Positions 1 to 8,045 of a stretch of 27,761 bases of DNA are shown here, in pieces. The notes below the pieces were generated by a model, which was not told the DNA's origin, searched no databases, and worked only from the letters and a program-made list of their open reading frames with translations. Made by a program: the position numbers and the translations under genes. This stretch comes from CAZIVO01 sp964542765 (GTDB taxonomy: Bacteria > Planctomycetota > UBA1135 > UBA2386): positions 1 through 27,761 of the forward strand of contig CAZIVO010000038.1 in the NCBI GenBank assembly GCA_964542765.1, read 5' to 3'. Positions within the stretch are counted from its first letter, which is position 1, and every line of letters starts with the position of its first letter.

Positions 1-2
1 GT

Positions 3-413
3 CTGGTGGATATCTCGCAAGCGAGTGCCCTGCGTGGATTCAGCCTCGATCCAAACTGGCGGCCCGCAGATGGTGGCAGGACCCGCCCCGGATTCGTCGA
101 TGTCCCCATGCTCGTCGCCTCGCATGCCGGTGCCAGCCTGGAGTTCGCATTCACCGGGACGGCCGTTGGAATCATGGTCGCTGCCGGGCAGGACGCGGGG
201 ATCCTCGAGGCCAAGATCGATGGCAAGGATCTCCCCAGCACGGAGCTCTTCACTCGCTGGAGCGCCCGCCTGCACCTTCCCTGGACCCATGTCCTCGCTG
301 CCGGCCTCGAGCCCGGCGAACATCTCCTGCACATCAGGCTCGCGAAATCCAAGCACCCCGGAAGCAGCGGCCATGCGGCCCGCATCGCCTGCTTCACCGT
401 GAATTCGAATTGA
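3..413 (+). CDS. C-terminal part of a probable secreted SGNH/GDSL-type hydrolase (5' end missing)
   Basis: The frame is open to the left window edge, so only the last 136 or so residues are visible and the GTG at 6 is probably not the real start. The visible part looks like a beta-sandwich: a glycine-rich stretch with an AAGQDAGILEAKIDG segment, then LEPGEHLLHIRLA, then SGHAARIACF just before the stop. In my reading this pattern matches the C-terminal accessory domain of planctomycete SGNH/GDSL-family hydrolases, where a DAG...IDG strand pair and a GEH...L.IR strand recur. No catalytic block is in view, so the hydrolase assignment rests on that resemblance alone. A carbohydrate-binding or Ig-like domain of another secreted protein is possible. 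It ends 95 bp before the next gene on the same strand. Confidence 0.5.
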   Translation: MVDISQASALRGFSLDPNWRPADGGRTRPGFVDVPMLVASHAGASLEFAFTGTAVGIMVAAGQDAGILEAKIDGKDLPSTELFTRWSARLHLPWTHVLAAGLEPGEHLLHIRLAKSKHPGSSGHAARIACFTVNSN

Positions 414-498
414 GCACAAACCAGCCTTTGGGTGTTTTTCTTCGGCCTTGGCCGACCGACACGTAGCCTATCCGCCTCTCCTTCCTAACCCCTTCGCC

Positions 499-502
499 GG
501 AG
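499..502 (+). promoter_or_regulatory. Shine-Dalgarno site for the sortilin-like gene
   Basis: GGAG lies 6 nt before the ATG at 509. It supports that ATG over the in-frame TTG at 503, which sits immediately next to the GGAG with no usable spacing. Confidence 0.55.
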
Positions 503-508
503 TTGACC

Positions 509-3500
509 ATGATCAGACTTGCCCTTGGAACCCTTCTCGCCTTTGCCACCGGACTCAGCGCCCAGGAAAAGGCCACGCCCCTCGACAGCAAGTGGGCCGA
601 AACCTTCCAGTGGCGGTCCATCGGGCCCGCCAACATGGGCGGGAGAGTCATCGACATCGCCGTCTTCGAGAAGGATCCCAGCACCTTCTGGGTGGCAACA
701 GCCTCAGGCGGCCTGATCAAGACGACCAACAATGGCATCACCTTCGAACATCAGTTCGACCACGAGAGCACGGTTGCGATCGGCGCCATCGACGTGGCCC
801 AGACCAATCCCAACATCGTCTGGGTAGGCACCGGCGAGAACAACCCGCGCAACTCCACCTCCTACGGCAACGGCGTCTACAAATCGACAGATGGTGGCAA
901 GACCTGGAAGAACATGGGGCTGAAAGAATCCTTCCAGACCGGCGACCTCGTCATCCATCCCGAGAACCCCGACATCGTCTATGTCGGTGCGCTGGGACGG
1001 CTCTATGGCCCCAACGAAGAGCGTGGGCTCTACAAGACCACCGATGGCGGCAAGACCTGGACAAAGATCTTCTACATCGACAACAAGACCGGAATCATCG
1101 ACATCGCCATGCATCCGGAGAATCCGGAAGTCCTGCTGGTCGCAAGCTACGAACGACAGCGCGATGGATTCGACACCAACGATCCCTCCAAAAAGATCGC
1201 CCCGGGATCTGGCCTCTATCGCACAACTGACGGTGGTGCGACCTTCGAGAAGATCACCAAGGGCCTGCCGACCGGCAAACTCGGCCGGATAGGTATCGAC
1301 TGGTATCTGAAGAACCCCGAGATCATCTACGCTGTCATCGAGAGTGAAATGCTCGGCAAGCACGGCACCAACGTCGGCTGGAGCGGACTCCGCGGAGGAA
1401 ATGCGGAGACCGGCGCCAAGATCAGCAACGTCGAAAAGAACAGCCCGGCAGCCAAGGCCGGCATCAAGACCCACGACATCATTCTCGCCGTGAACAACAA
1501 AACGATCCTCTCGTACCGCCAGTTAGCGGAGCAAATTGCCCGGCATGAGATCGGTGCCAAGCTCCAGCTAGAGATCGCTCGGGAGGGCAAGAGTCGCGAA
1601 GTCACCATGACCCTGGGCAAGCGCCCCGACAACCCGAAGAGCAAGTCGAGCAGAGGCTCATTCAGCACCCGACTGGGTGGGCAAGTTGCCAATATCCAGC
1701 ATCTTCAAGGCAAGAAGGGATACGAGCATGGCGGAGTCTATCGCTCCACCAACGGCGGCGAATCCTGGCGGCGCATCAACAGCATCAACCCGCGCCCCAT
1801 GTATTTCAGCCAGGTCAGAGTCGACCCCAACGACAATGACCACATCTACGTGCTCGGCGTCTCCATGAGCCGCTCCAAAGATGGCGGTAAAACCTTCACT
1901 CCGGACGCAGGCCGCGGTGTCCATGCCGATCAGCACGCTCTATGGGTCGACCCGAACAATAGTCGGCACATGATTCTCGGCTGCGATGGCGGTCTCTACG
2001 TGACGTATGATCGCTGCGAAAACTGGGACCACCTCAATCACACGGCGCTGGGCCAGTTCTATCACGTCGGTGTGGGACCACGGCGCGACTACTGGGTTTA
2101 CGGCGGACTCCAGGACAATGGATCCTGGGGCGCCCCACACCGCAGCGCCAAGGGCTCAGGCCCCGTCAACGAGGATTGGATCCGCATCGGTGGCGGCGAT
2201 GGCTTCATCTGTCTGGTCGACCCTGACGACCCTGACCAGATTTATTACGAGAGCCAGAACGGCAACATGGCTCGCACCCATCTGAGCACCTTCGAAAGCG
2301 CTCGCATCCGCCCCAGTTCTCCCAGCAAAGACAGCAGCAAATCATCACCGCCGCCAAGCAATCGCTTCAACTGGAAGACACCCTTCATCCTCTCTCACCA
2401 CAACTCTCGCATCTACTACTGTGCGGGCAACCGCGTCTTCCGATCGCTGGATCGAGGCAACAAGCTCAAGGCGATCTCTCCGGAGATCACCTTGACCGAC
2501 CGCGGCAGCGGCACTGCCCTGGCCGAATCGCTGCACAACCCCGATGTGCTCTACGTCGGCACCGACGACGGTGCCATGTGGGGAACGCGCGATGGCGGCA
2601 AGACCTGGAATGACCTCTTCGGTTTCACCGCAGTTTCCAGTCCCGCAGAAGCGAGTTCGACCAAGGCCGGCAAACCCGCCGAAGCCACTGCCACCAAGGG
2701 CAAGAGCAAACCCCTGGCAAAACCCAAATCGAAGATCGCCAAGATCGTCTCCGGGCCGCGCTGGGTCAGTTCCATCGAAGCTTCGCGCCACGTAGAAGGT
2801 CGCGCATACGTGACCCTCGACGCCCATCGCTCAGACGATGACCATCCCTATGTCCTCGTCACCGAAGACTTCGGCAACAGCTGGAGATCGCTCCATGACA
2901 AGCTGCCTCGCGGTTCAACGCGAGTCATTCGTGAGGACATCCACAATCCCGATGTGCTCTACCTGGGGACCGAGTTCGCGCTGTTCGCCTCGATCGATCG
3001 AGGCCAGTCCTGGACATCGATGAACACCAACCTACCCACGGTCGCCATCCATGAGATCGCCCAGCACGCGACCTCGGGCGAGATCATCGCCGGCACCCAC
3101 GGTCGTAGCTTGTGGCTCCTGGATGTGACCGCTCTGCGGCAGATGTCCTGGAAGACGGTCCGGAGCGATGCCCATCTTTACAAGCCGAACACCCTGATCA
3201 CCTGGCGCGCCACGAAGCGCCGCGGAGTCAGCGGCGGAGCCCGCCGTTACACCGGTCAAAATCCACCCAACCAGGCCGAGATCTTCTATTCCCTCGCCAA
3301 GAACACCAAGAATGTGAAACTCACGATTCAAGATCAGGCCGGTGTGACCATCCGAACCCTCGAAGCCAACGGGAGCAAGGGCCTGCACCGTGTGACCTGG
3401 GACCTGCGCCAAGATGCCCCCGAGAAACCCAGCGAGGCGACGCACAGCCACAGCAAGTGGAATCACATGTCTGGGCGCTACGGGCGTGGCCGCAGCACGG

Positions 3501-3637
3501 CACCCGGCAAGTACTGGGCCCATCTCACCGCTGGTGGGTCCACCTTCACTCAAGAGTTCGAGATCCTGACCGATCCCAACTACCCTGACACGACCACAAC
3601 GGGCAAGGGCTCCGACGACGAGGAGCAAGACGGCTGA
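509..3637 (+). CDS. Secreted sortilin/BNR-repeat beta-propeller protein with an internal PDZ domain
   Basis: The protein has 1042 residues. Starting at the ATG at 509, which has GGAG 6 nt upstream, it begins with a signal peptide (MIRLALGTLLAFATGLSA, then QEK), so it is exported. Asp-box/BNR-type motifs (S/T-x-D-G-G-x-T-W/F) occur near residues 127, 178, 240, 413, 455 and 694, with degenerate copies near 785 and 828. This is the pattern of VPS10/sortilin-like propellers, often annotated as glycosyl-hydrolase-like. A PDZ domain interrupts the propeller at about residues 285-372 (SPAAKAGIKTHDIILAVNN core). A Lys/Ala/Thr/Ser-rich linker covers about 712-749. The C-terminus has a beta-sandwich with the GLHRVTWDLR motif common at the end of this family. 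No catalytic residues can be assigned, so a role in binding or processing peptides or glycans outside the cytoplasm is inference. The gene converges on the dehydrogenase operon. Confidence 0.8.
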   Translation: MIRLALGTLLAFATGLSAQEKATPLDSKWAETFQWRSIGPANMGGRVIDIAVFEKDPSTFWVATASGGLIKTTNNGITFEHQFDHESTVAIGAIDVAQTNPNIVWVGTGENNPRNSTSYGNGVYKSTDGGKTWKNMGLKESFQTGDLVIHPENPDIVYVGALGRLYGPNEERGLYKTTDGGKTWTKIFYIDNKTGIIDIAMHPENPEVLLVASYERQRDGFDTNDPSKKIAPGSGLYRTTDGGATFEKITKGLPTGKLGRIGIDWYLKNPEIIYAVIESEMLGKHGTNVGWSGLRGGNAETGAKISNVEKNSPAAKAGIKTHDIILAVNNKTILSYRQLAEQIARHEIGAKLQLEIAREGKSREVTMTLGKRPDNPKSKSSRGSFSTRLGGQVANIQHLQGKKGYEHGGVYRSTNGGESWRRINSINPRPMYFSQVRVDPNDNDHIYVLGVSMSRSKDGGKTFTPDAGRGVHADQHALWVDPNNSRHMILGCDGGLYVTYDRCENWDHLNHTALGQFYHVGVGPRRDYWVYGGLQDNGSWGAPHRSAKGSGPVNEDWIRIGGGDGFICLVDPDDPDQIYYESQNGNMARTHLSTFESARIRPSSPSKDSSKSSPPPSNRFNWKTPFILSHHNSRIYYCAGNRVFRSLDRGNKLKAISPEITLTDRGSGTALAESLHNPDVLYVGTDDGAMWGTRDGGKTWNDLFGFTAVSSPAEASSTKAGKPAEATATKGKSKPLAKPKSKIAKIVSGPRWVSSIEASRHVEGRAYVTLDAHRSDDDHPYVLVTEDFGNSWRSLHDKLPRGSTRVIREDIHNPDVLYLGTEFALFASIDRGQSWTSMNTNLPTVAIHEIAQHATSGEIIAGTHGRSLWLLDVTALRQMSWKTVRSDAHLYKPNTLITWRATKRRGVSGGARRYTGQNPPNQAEIFYSLAKNTKNVKLTIQDQAGVTIRTLEANGSKGLHRVTWDLRQDAPEKPSEATHSHSKWNHMSGRYGRGRSTAPGKYWAHLTAGGSTFTQEFEILTDPNYPDTTTTGKGSDDEEQDG

Positions 3638-3663
3638 GTTGAGGCAAGTTCAATAGCCGAGGA

Positions 3664-3700
3664 AGTCTCCGACATCGATGTCGGAGACTGTCGGCTCCGA
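3664..3700. terminator. Palindromic hairpin(s) between convergent genes
   Basis: Bases 3664-3689 form a perfect 26-bp palindrome with GTCTCCGACATC as left arm core. A second, overlapping inverted repeat pairs TCGGAG (3681-3686) with CTCCGA (3695-3700) around an 8-base loop. The two structures share 3681-3686, so they compete. The element lies between the stop codons of two convergent genes (3637 and 3703), the expected place for a bidirectional terminator. There is no clear T tract, so intrinsic termination is not certain. Confidence 0.5.
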
Positions 3701-3702
3701 GA

Positions 3703-4959
3703 TCACTCAGCGAGTTCAGCCATTGAGCTCATCCGGACCGGGACAAAGGGCTCCCGGACCCCCTCTTCTTCCCAACCGCACAGGAAGCCAAGGGCCGGTG
3801 CACAGACCTTGCCCTGGCACGGCCCCATTCCGCATCGAGAGTTGAGCTTCGCATCACGCATTCCTGCATGACCGCGGATCTCCCGCCAGAAAACATCCTC
3901 ACACCGGCACACGATGGTCTCATCGGACGGCATGGCACGAAGTTCGTCACGAAGTTCGAAACCAGCCCTCAATCTGATAGCAAACTGCTGCTGCTGATGA
4001 CGTGCGCGGAGAAGGCCAGCGGGAAGGGTCTCGGTTCCGGCAGCCGCCAGACCGGCGATACAGCCCTCGACAACCGCCTTATCAACACCTCCGATTCCCG
4101 TCGCTTCACCGGCGCAAAAAACATCTGCGACGCTGGTCTGCTGGCGTTCATCGACCCAGACCCGTCGCTCCACGATCTCACAACCGAGATGTCTGGCCAC
4201 ACCGATATCCGCGACGAGACCAAATCCACAGGCCAGATAATCGCAGGCCAGCGAAACATCCCCTCGAGCCGTATGCATCACCACCCTCTCGATGTGATCA
4301 CCACCCTCGGCCCGGAGCGGCCAGCTCGAATAGTGACGACGCACCCCCATCAGACGAGCAGTCATACCCGCTGCTTGCACGGCCTTACGTGGATGACCGA
4401 TCAACCCGAGACCAAAACGCATCACCCTGCCCCGTGAAGCCTGCTCGAAAACCCCGGCGATGTGCGCTCCTGATTTCCTGAAACTATCGGCTGCAGCCAG
4501 CAAGAGCGGCCCACTACCGGCGAGAACAATGCGAGCGCCCTTGAGGTCGAGTCCTCCCTTGGCCAGCGACTGCAGACCGCCTGCCCCGGTCACTCCGGCA
4601 AGCGTCCAGTTCGGGAAGGGCAGGAAAAGCTCGCGAGCACCTGTGGCCAGAATCAAGCGATCACAATCCACGGTCACGACAGATTCCAGCGTCTCGATAC
4701 AAAGCTGCCGCGGACCGGAAGTGGCGAAAACCCTCGCACTCGTCAAACACTCGGCGCCCGACTCGGCAAACTCCGCAATCCACCGACGGGCAACAGCCGG
4801 CTGACTCACCTCCTCCTTACCGCGCCAGATCTGACCACCGAGATTCGCGCCGGCATCGACAAGCACGACCGACCGACCGGCCTGCGCAGCACGCGTGGCT
4901 GCCGCCACACCGGCCGGCCCTCCTCCGATGATCGCGATATCACAGCGCTTACGCTTCAT
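3703..4959 (-). CDS. FAD/NAD(P)-binding subunit of a heterotrimeric amine/imino-acid dehydrogenase (HcnB/OoxA-like)
   Basis: The protein has 418 residues. It opens with a dinucleotide-binding fold, IIGGGPAGVAA (GxGxxG at residues 12-17), and a second nucleotide-binding region follows near residue 145 (IVLAGSGPLLLA). An ATGARE motif near 105 and a GEATGIGG motif are typical of disulfide-reductase-like flavoproteins. The C-terminus carries a BFD-like [2Fe-2S] site: C351-x-C353 and C381-x4-C386 in CGMGPCQGKVC, with an extra C376. This is the architecture of HcnB, opine oxidase subunit A and a D-hydroxyproline dehydrogenase subunit. Its ATG overlaps the preceding gene's stop by 4 bp (ATGA), so translation is probably coupled. 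It is the last gene of a three-gene operon. The family transfers electrons from substrate oxidation to the respiratory chain. The substrate cannot be read from the sequence. Confidence 0.85.
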   Translation of the reverse strand: MKRKRCDIAIIGGGPAGVAAATRAAQAGRSVVLVDAGANLGGQIWRGKEEVSQPAVARRWIAEFAESGAECLTSARVFATSGPRQLCIETLESVVTVDCDRLILATGARELFLPFPNWTLAGVTGAGGLQSLAKGGLDLKGARIVLAGSGPLLLAAADSFRKSGAHIAGVFEQASRGRVMRFGLGLIGHPRKAVQAAGMTARLMGVRRHYSSWPLRAEGGDHIERVVMHTARGDVSLACDYLACGFGLVADIGVARHLGCEIVERRVWVDERQQTSVADVFCAGEATGIGGVDKAVVEGCIAGLAAAGTETLPAGLLRARHQQQQFAIRLRAGFELRDELRAMPSDETIVCRCEDVFWREIRGHAGMRDAKLNSRCGMGPCQGKVCAPALGFLCGWEEEGVREPFVPVRMSSMAELAE

Positions 4960-5204
4960 CGGTCGGTCCTCACATCCATGCCTTCACGGCAGAACCGATC
5001 ACAAGACAGTTGATGAGAACAGCCATCGATAGTGACTCTGCACTCCAAGCAACTGCCCATACCGCATAGAGGCCCGCGCACCTGCCCGGAGACCGATCGA
5101 CGAAATCCACTGACACCTGCCATCATCAAGGCAGCCGCCACCGTCACTCCGGCAGGCACGGTGACCTCTTCGCCATCAATACGGATACAGATGTGATCAG
5201 CCAT
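4956..5204 (-). CDS. Small [2Fe-2S] ferredoxin-like subunit (HcnA/OoxC-like)
   Basis: This 82-residue protein resembles the (2Fe-2S)-binding subunit of the HcnABC/OoxABC/D-hydroxyproline dehydrogenase complexes. The cluster ligands are clear: C47-x4-C52-x2-C55-x12-C68, within GPLCGMGSCLEC and later QLSC. The N-terminal part (IRIDGEEVTVPAGVTVAAALM) is the usual beta-grasp strand and helix of Fer2-type domains. It overlaps the upstream oxidase gene by 8 bp and the downstream FAD subunit gene by 4 bp, which is strong evidence for one transcript and a stoichiometric complex. It is probably an electron-wiring subunit between the flavin centres. I see no signal peptide, so it should act at the cytoplasmic face. 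Confidence 0.87.
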   Translation of the reverse strand: MADHICIRIDGEEVTVPAGVTVAAALMMAGVSGFRRSVSGQVRGPLCGMGSCLECRVTIDGCSHQLSCDRFCREGMDVRTDR

Positions 5205-6348
5205 GGCTCACATCCTTGGTAAAGCGATCCGGTCGATATGGGTCCGGATCGATCACCGGCTCACGGCCCAACGCCATATCCAGGACCAGACGAGCCGTGC
5301 CCAGCGAAGTCGTGATCCCCAGCCCTTCGTGACCGGCCGCGAGGATCACGCTGCTCATCCCCGGCACACGCCCGATCAAGGGCAAATGGTCGTGAGTCGC
5401 CGGGCGAAATCCGGTCCATCCTCGAATGACCTGGAGTTGTGCGATTGCGGGCATGTGATCCACGGCGCAGCGGATCATCTCCCGCACGATCTCGGGTTCG
5501 ATTTCGGAGTCTTCCTTGCCGTACTGCCGCGATGAACCCAAGAGCATCTGGCCGGTGATACGCGGCTGAAGATTGAACGCAATCGAAGTCTTGCTGTGCG
5601 TGTGTGCACTTTGCAGATAGTCCAGTCCGACAACCTGATGACGACAGAAACCAGGGTAACGCGCGGTGATCAGAAGATGGCCCTTGCGTGGATGAATCAC
5701 AGCTCCCGGAACCGGCTCCGCCAGCAGAGCCAAGGCATTCTGACCAGCGGCGTTCACGATCAAATCAGCCTCGATCTTCTCGCCGCTGCGCAATCGCACT
5801 GATTTCTCATCGATCGATTCCACTACCGCGCCGGTGATGAACTCAGCGCCAGCAGCACAGGCGCGCTCCAAGAGCCAAACCGCCATGGCCGGCGGATAGA
5901 CGATACTGTCGCCCGGCACGCGCAAGCCGCCCGCAAAGCCTTCGCGCAAATTGGGTTCGGCTTCGCGCAAACTCTGGGGGTCAAGAATCTCGGTATCGAC
6001 TCCTCGCTGGCTATAAAAGTCATGCTTTCGCACAGCCGCCGCCATCTCCTCGCCGGTAGCAGCAACCCACAGTGTCCCGCATGGGTCGCGTTCGGCCGCC
6101 GCCGGAAGTCGATCGGCAAGACCATCCCACAAGGACTGGGAATAGCGAGTCAGAGCAAATTGAGCCTCTGAGTCATCCATCACGACAATCTGCCCCATGC
6201 ACGCTGCAGTCGCACCACCACCCGCCGCGCCGGCATCAAGAATCAGAACACGCAGACCCTCGGCCGCAAGCTCGCAGGCACACGCCGCACCAACAATGCC
6301 AGCCCCCACGACAACTACATCCGAAGAGCTTGGAAACATGCTAGACAT
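5197..6348 (-). CDS. DadA/glycine-oxidase-like FAD-dependent oxidoreductase subunit (HcnC/OoxB-like)
   Basis: From the ATG at 6348 the protein has 383 residues. It begins near VVVVGAGIVGAA, the FAD-binding GxGxxG at residues 15-20. A longer in-frame start at 6393 would add 15 Arg/Phe/Trp-containing residues ahead of the conserved fold and is less likely, and a later ATG at 6339 is also possible. Family marks are GGGATAACMGQ after the first beta-alpha-beta unit, LIVNAAGQNA, and the C-terminal GWTGFRPATHDHLPLIGRVPG and AAGHEGLGITTSLGTARL. These are typical of DAO-superfamily enzymes that oxidise glycine, D-amino acids, opines or D-hydroxyproline. It is the first gene of the three-gene operon and probably the catalytic subunit. 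Cyanide synthesis is formally possible for the family, but this is an isolated operon with no supporting context. Confidence 0.85.
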   Translation of the reverse strand: MSSMFPSSSDVVVVGAGIVGAACACELAAEGLRVLILDAGAAGGGATAACMGQIVVMDDSEAQFALTRYSQSLWDGLADRLPAAAERDPCGTLWVAATGEEMAAAVRKHDFYSQRGVDTEILDPQSLREAEPNLREGFAGGLRVPGDSIVYPPAMAVWLLERACAAGAEFITGAVVESIDEKSVRLRSGEKIEADLIVNAAGQNALALLAEPVPGAVIHPRKGHLLITARYPGFCRHQVVGLDYLQSAHTHSKTSIAFNLQPRITGQMLLGSSRQYGKEDSEIEPEIVREMIRCAVDHMPAIAQLQVIRGWTGFRPATHDHLPLIGRVPGMSSVILAAGHEGLGITTSLGTARLVLDMALGREPVIDPDPYRPDRFTKDVSHG

Positions 6349-6557
6349 GACCGATAGACCCCAGAACATGCGGGCCCGGAGCCTGCGGCTCAAGCCTCTA
6401 AGTGCCGCTGGAAAGACTCTCCGGCCTCGGAGCCGTCACGAAAAGCGGTCGTTCGCCGGAAAGACGCTCGTACCCGGCCATCCTGGCATTTCCGGTTCAC
6501 GCAAAGCAAGCTGCGCGCAGTCTTGATTTCCGAATCCATTTCCCTCATTTCCACCCC

Positions 6558-6580
6558 TGCCGGTAGTGTTCGCACCGGCA
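6558..6580. promoter_or_regulatory. Inverted repeat upstream of gdhA, possible operator
   Basis: TGCCGGT (6558-6564) and ACCGGCA (6574-6580) are perfect complements around a 9-base spacer, 92 bp before the gdhA start. The size and symmetry suit a dimeric regulator, but the repeat could also be a leader hairpin or chance in GC-rich DNA. Confidence 0.3.
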
Positions 6581-6662
6581 ATTCGATCACAACCAGATCA
6601 CGGTGGCGGAAAGTCAAGCAAGTCACCGATCGATCAAAAAGACACCACCCACTTCCTCACTC

Positions 6663-6666
6663 AGGA
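6663..6666 (+). promoter_or_regulatory. Shine-Dalgarno site for gdhA
   Basis: AGGA lies 6 nt before the ATG at 6673. It decides the start: the open frame continues 50 codons upstream, but that extension is Arg/Ser-rich and absent from the family. Confidence 0.6.
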
Positions 6667-6672
6667 CAAACG

Positions 6673-8034
6673 ATGCACGACTACGTTTCCAACCTCATGC
6701 AGGATGTCAAGGCCAGCAACCCTGCCGAACCTGAATTCCATCAGGCCGTCATGGAAGTTGCCGAATCCTTGGCCCTGGTATTCGATCGTCACCCTGAATA
6801 TCGCAACAGCAAGATCCTCGAACGAATCATCGAACCCGAACGCGTCATCATGTTCCGGGTGCCATGGATGAACGACGAGGGCAATGTCGAGATCAATCGT
6901 GGATTCCGGGTCGAGATGAACAGTGCCATCGGACCTTACAAGGGTGGACTGCGTTTCCACCCATCGGTCAATCTCGGCATTCTCAAATTCTTGGCATTCG
7001 AACAGGTCTTCAAGAACTCCCTCACAACGATGCCGATGGGTGGCGGCAAAGGAGGCTCCGACTTCGACCCCAAGGGAAAAAGCGACACGGAAGTGATGCG
7101 CTTTTGTCAGAGCTTCATGGCTGAACTCCACCGTCACATCGGAGCTAACACCGATGTGCCAGCCGGCGATATCGGTGTTGGTGGCCGTGAAATAGGCTAC
7201 CTGTTCGGGCAGTACAAGCGCCTCGCCAATGAGTTCACGGGAGTTCTCACGGGCAAGGGATTGAACTGGGGCGGGTCCCTGATCCGGCCGGAAGCGACGG
7301 GCTACGGAGCGGTCTACTTTGCCCGCGAGATGCTCGCAGCTCGCGAACAATCGCTGGAGGGACGAGTTTGCCTCGTCTCCGGAAGTGGCAATGTCGCCCA
7401 GTATGCGACCGAGAAGTTGATCGAACTCGGTGCCAAAGTCACGACAATGTCCGATTCAAGCGGTTACATACATGACGAGGCCGGCATCGGTCCTGAGAAG
7501 CTCGAGTTCATCATGGAACTCAAGAACAAGCGCCGGGGGCGCATCCGCGAATACGCCGAAAAGTACCCGGACTCGGTCTACACGGAGGTCGACGCATCCA
7601 TGGAGGCCAACCCCATATGGAGCCATCAAGCCGACTGCGCCTTCCCGTGTGCGACCCAGAACGAAATCAATGCCGCTGATGCCCAAAACCTCATCAGCAA
7701 TGGTGTCACCCTGGTAAGCGAGGGGGCCAATATGCCGACAACAGCTGATGGCGTCCCGGTCTTCCTCGAAGCGGGCATCCTGTATGGTCCCGGCAAGGCA
7801 GCAAATGCCGGCGGCGTGGCGGTCTCCGGCCTGGAAATGGCACAGAACAGCATGCGTTACGCTTGGCGCAGGGACGAAGTTGATAGTCGCCTACAGATCA
7901 TCATGACCGATATCCACGAAGCCTGCACATCTGCCGCGGAACGGTTTGGTGTGCCTGGTAACTATGTCCATGGCGCCAATATCGCCGGATTCTTGAAGGT
8001 CGCCGACGCCATGTTGGATCAGGGCATCGTCTGA
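6673..8034 (+). CDS. gdhA: Hexameric NADP-type glutamate dehydrogenase
   Basis: The enzyme interconverts 2-oxoglutarate plus ammonium and glutamate. From the ATG at 6673, which has AGGA 6 nt upstream, it has 453 residues, close to the roughly 450 usual for small hexameric bacterial GDH. Substrate-binding and catalytic residues are all present: K90 in GPYKGGLRFHP, K114 in EQVFKNSLTTMPM, K126 in GGGKGGSDFDP, and D166 in PAGDIGVGGRE. The coenzyme domain has SGSGNVAQY (residues 236-244) followed by MSDSSGY near 259-265. The S-D-S after the second strand is like NADP-preferring enzymes such as E. coli GdhA. The gene is divergent from an amine/imino-acid dehydrogenase operon, so ammonium handling may link them. 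The next gene begins 11 bp after its stop and is probably cotranscribed. Confidence 0.96.
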   Translation: MHDYVSNLMQDVKASNPAEPEFHQAVMEVAESLALVFDRHPEYRNSKILERIIEPERVIMFRVPWMNDEGNVEINRGFRVEMNSAIGPYKGGLRFHPSVNLGILKFLAFEQVFKNSLTTMPMGGGKGGSDFDPKGKSDTEVMRFCQSFMAELHRHIGANTDVPAGDIGVGGREIGYLFGQYKRLANEFTGVLTGKGLNWGGSLIRPEATGYGAVYFAREMLAAREQSLEGRVCLVSGSGNVAQYATEKLIELGAKVTTMSDSSGYIHDEAGIGPEKLEFIMELKNKRRGRIREYAEKYPDSVYTEVDASMEANPIWSHQADCAFPCATQNEINAADAQNLISNGVTLVSEGANMPTTADGVPVFLEAGILYGPGKAANAGGVAVSGLEMAQNSMRYAWRRDEVDSRLQIIMTDIHEACTSAAERFGVPGNYVHGANIAGFLKVADAMLDQGIV

Positions 8035-8045
8035 CCATCCGCACG

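Larger units (their letters stand above)
6349..6672. promoter_or_regulatory. Divergent intergenic region between the dehydrogenase operon and gdhA
   Basis: This 324-bp stretch has no convincing gene and must hold the promoters of both divergent units. I found no clear -35/-10 pair. It does hold an inverted repeat at 6558-6580, and two near-identical GC(T/C)GGAAAGAC elements at 6407-6416 and 6455-6464. A weaker relative, GCGGAAAGTC, is at 6606-6615. The repeats could bind a regulator shared by the two units, but that is inference. Confidence 0.45.

Noticed and set aside
3703..6348. Hydrogen cyanide synthase (hcnABC) as a firm call
   Set aside because: The same three-subunit architecture is used by opine and D-hydroxyproline dehydrogenases. 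Nothing nearby favours cyanide production, so gene symbols were withheld.
6390..6626. Small minus-strand frame upstream of the dehydrogenase operon
   Set aside because: It starts with GTG, has no Shine-Dalgarno site I can see, and shows no recognisable motif. It lies in the divergent promoter region.
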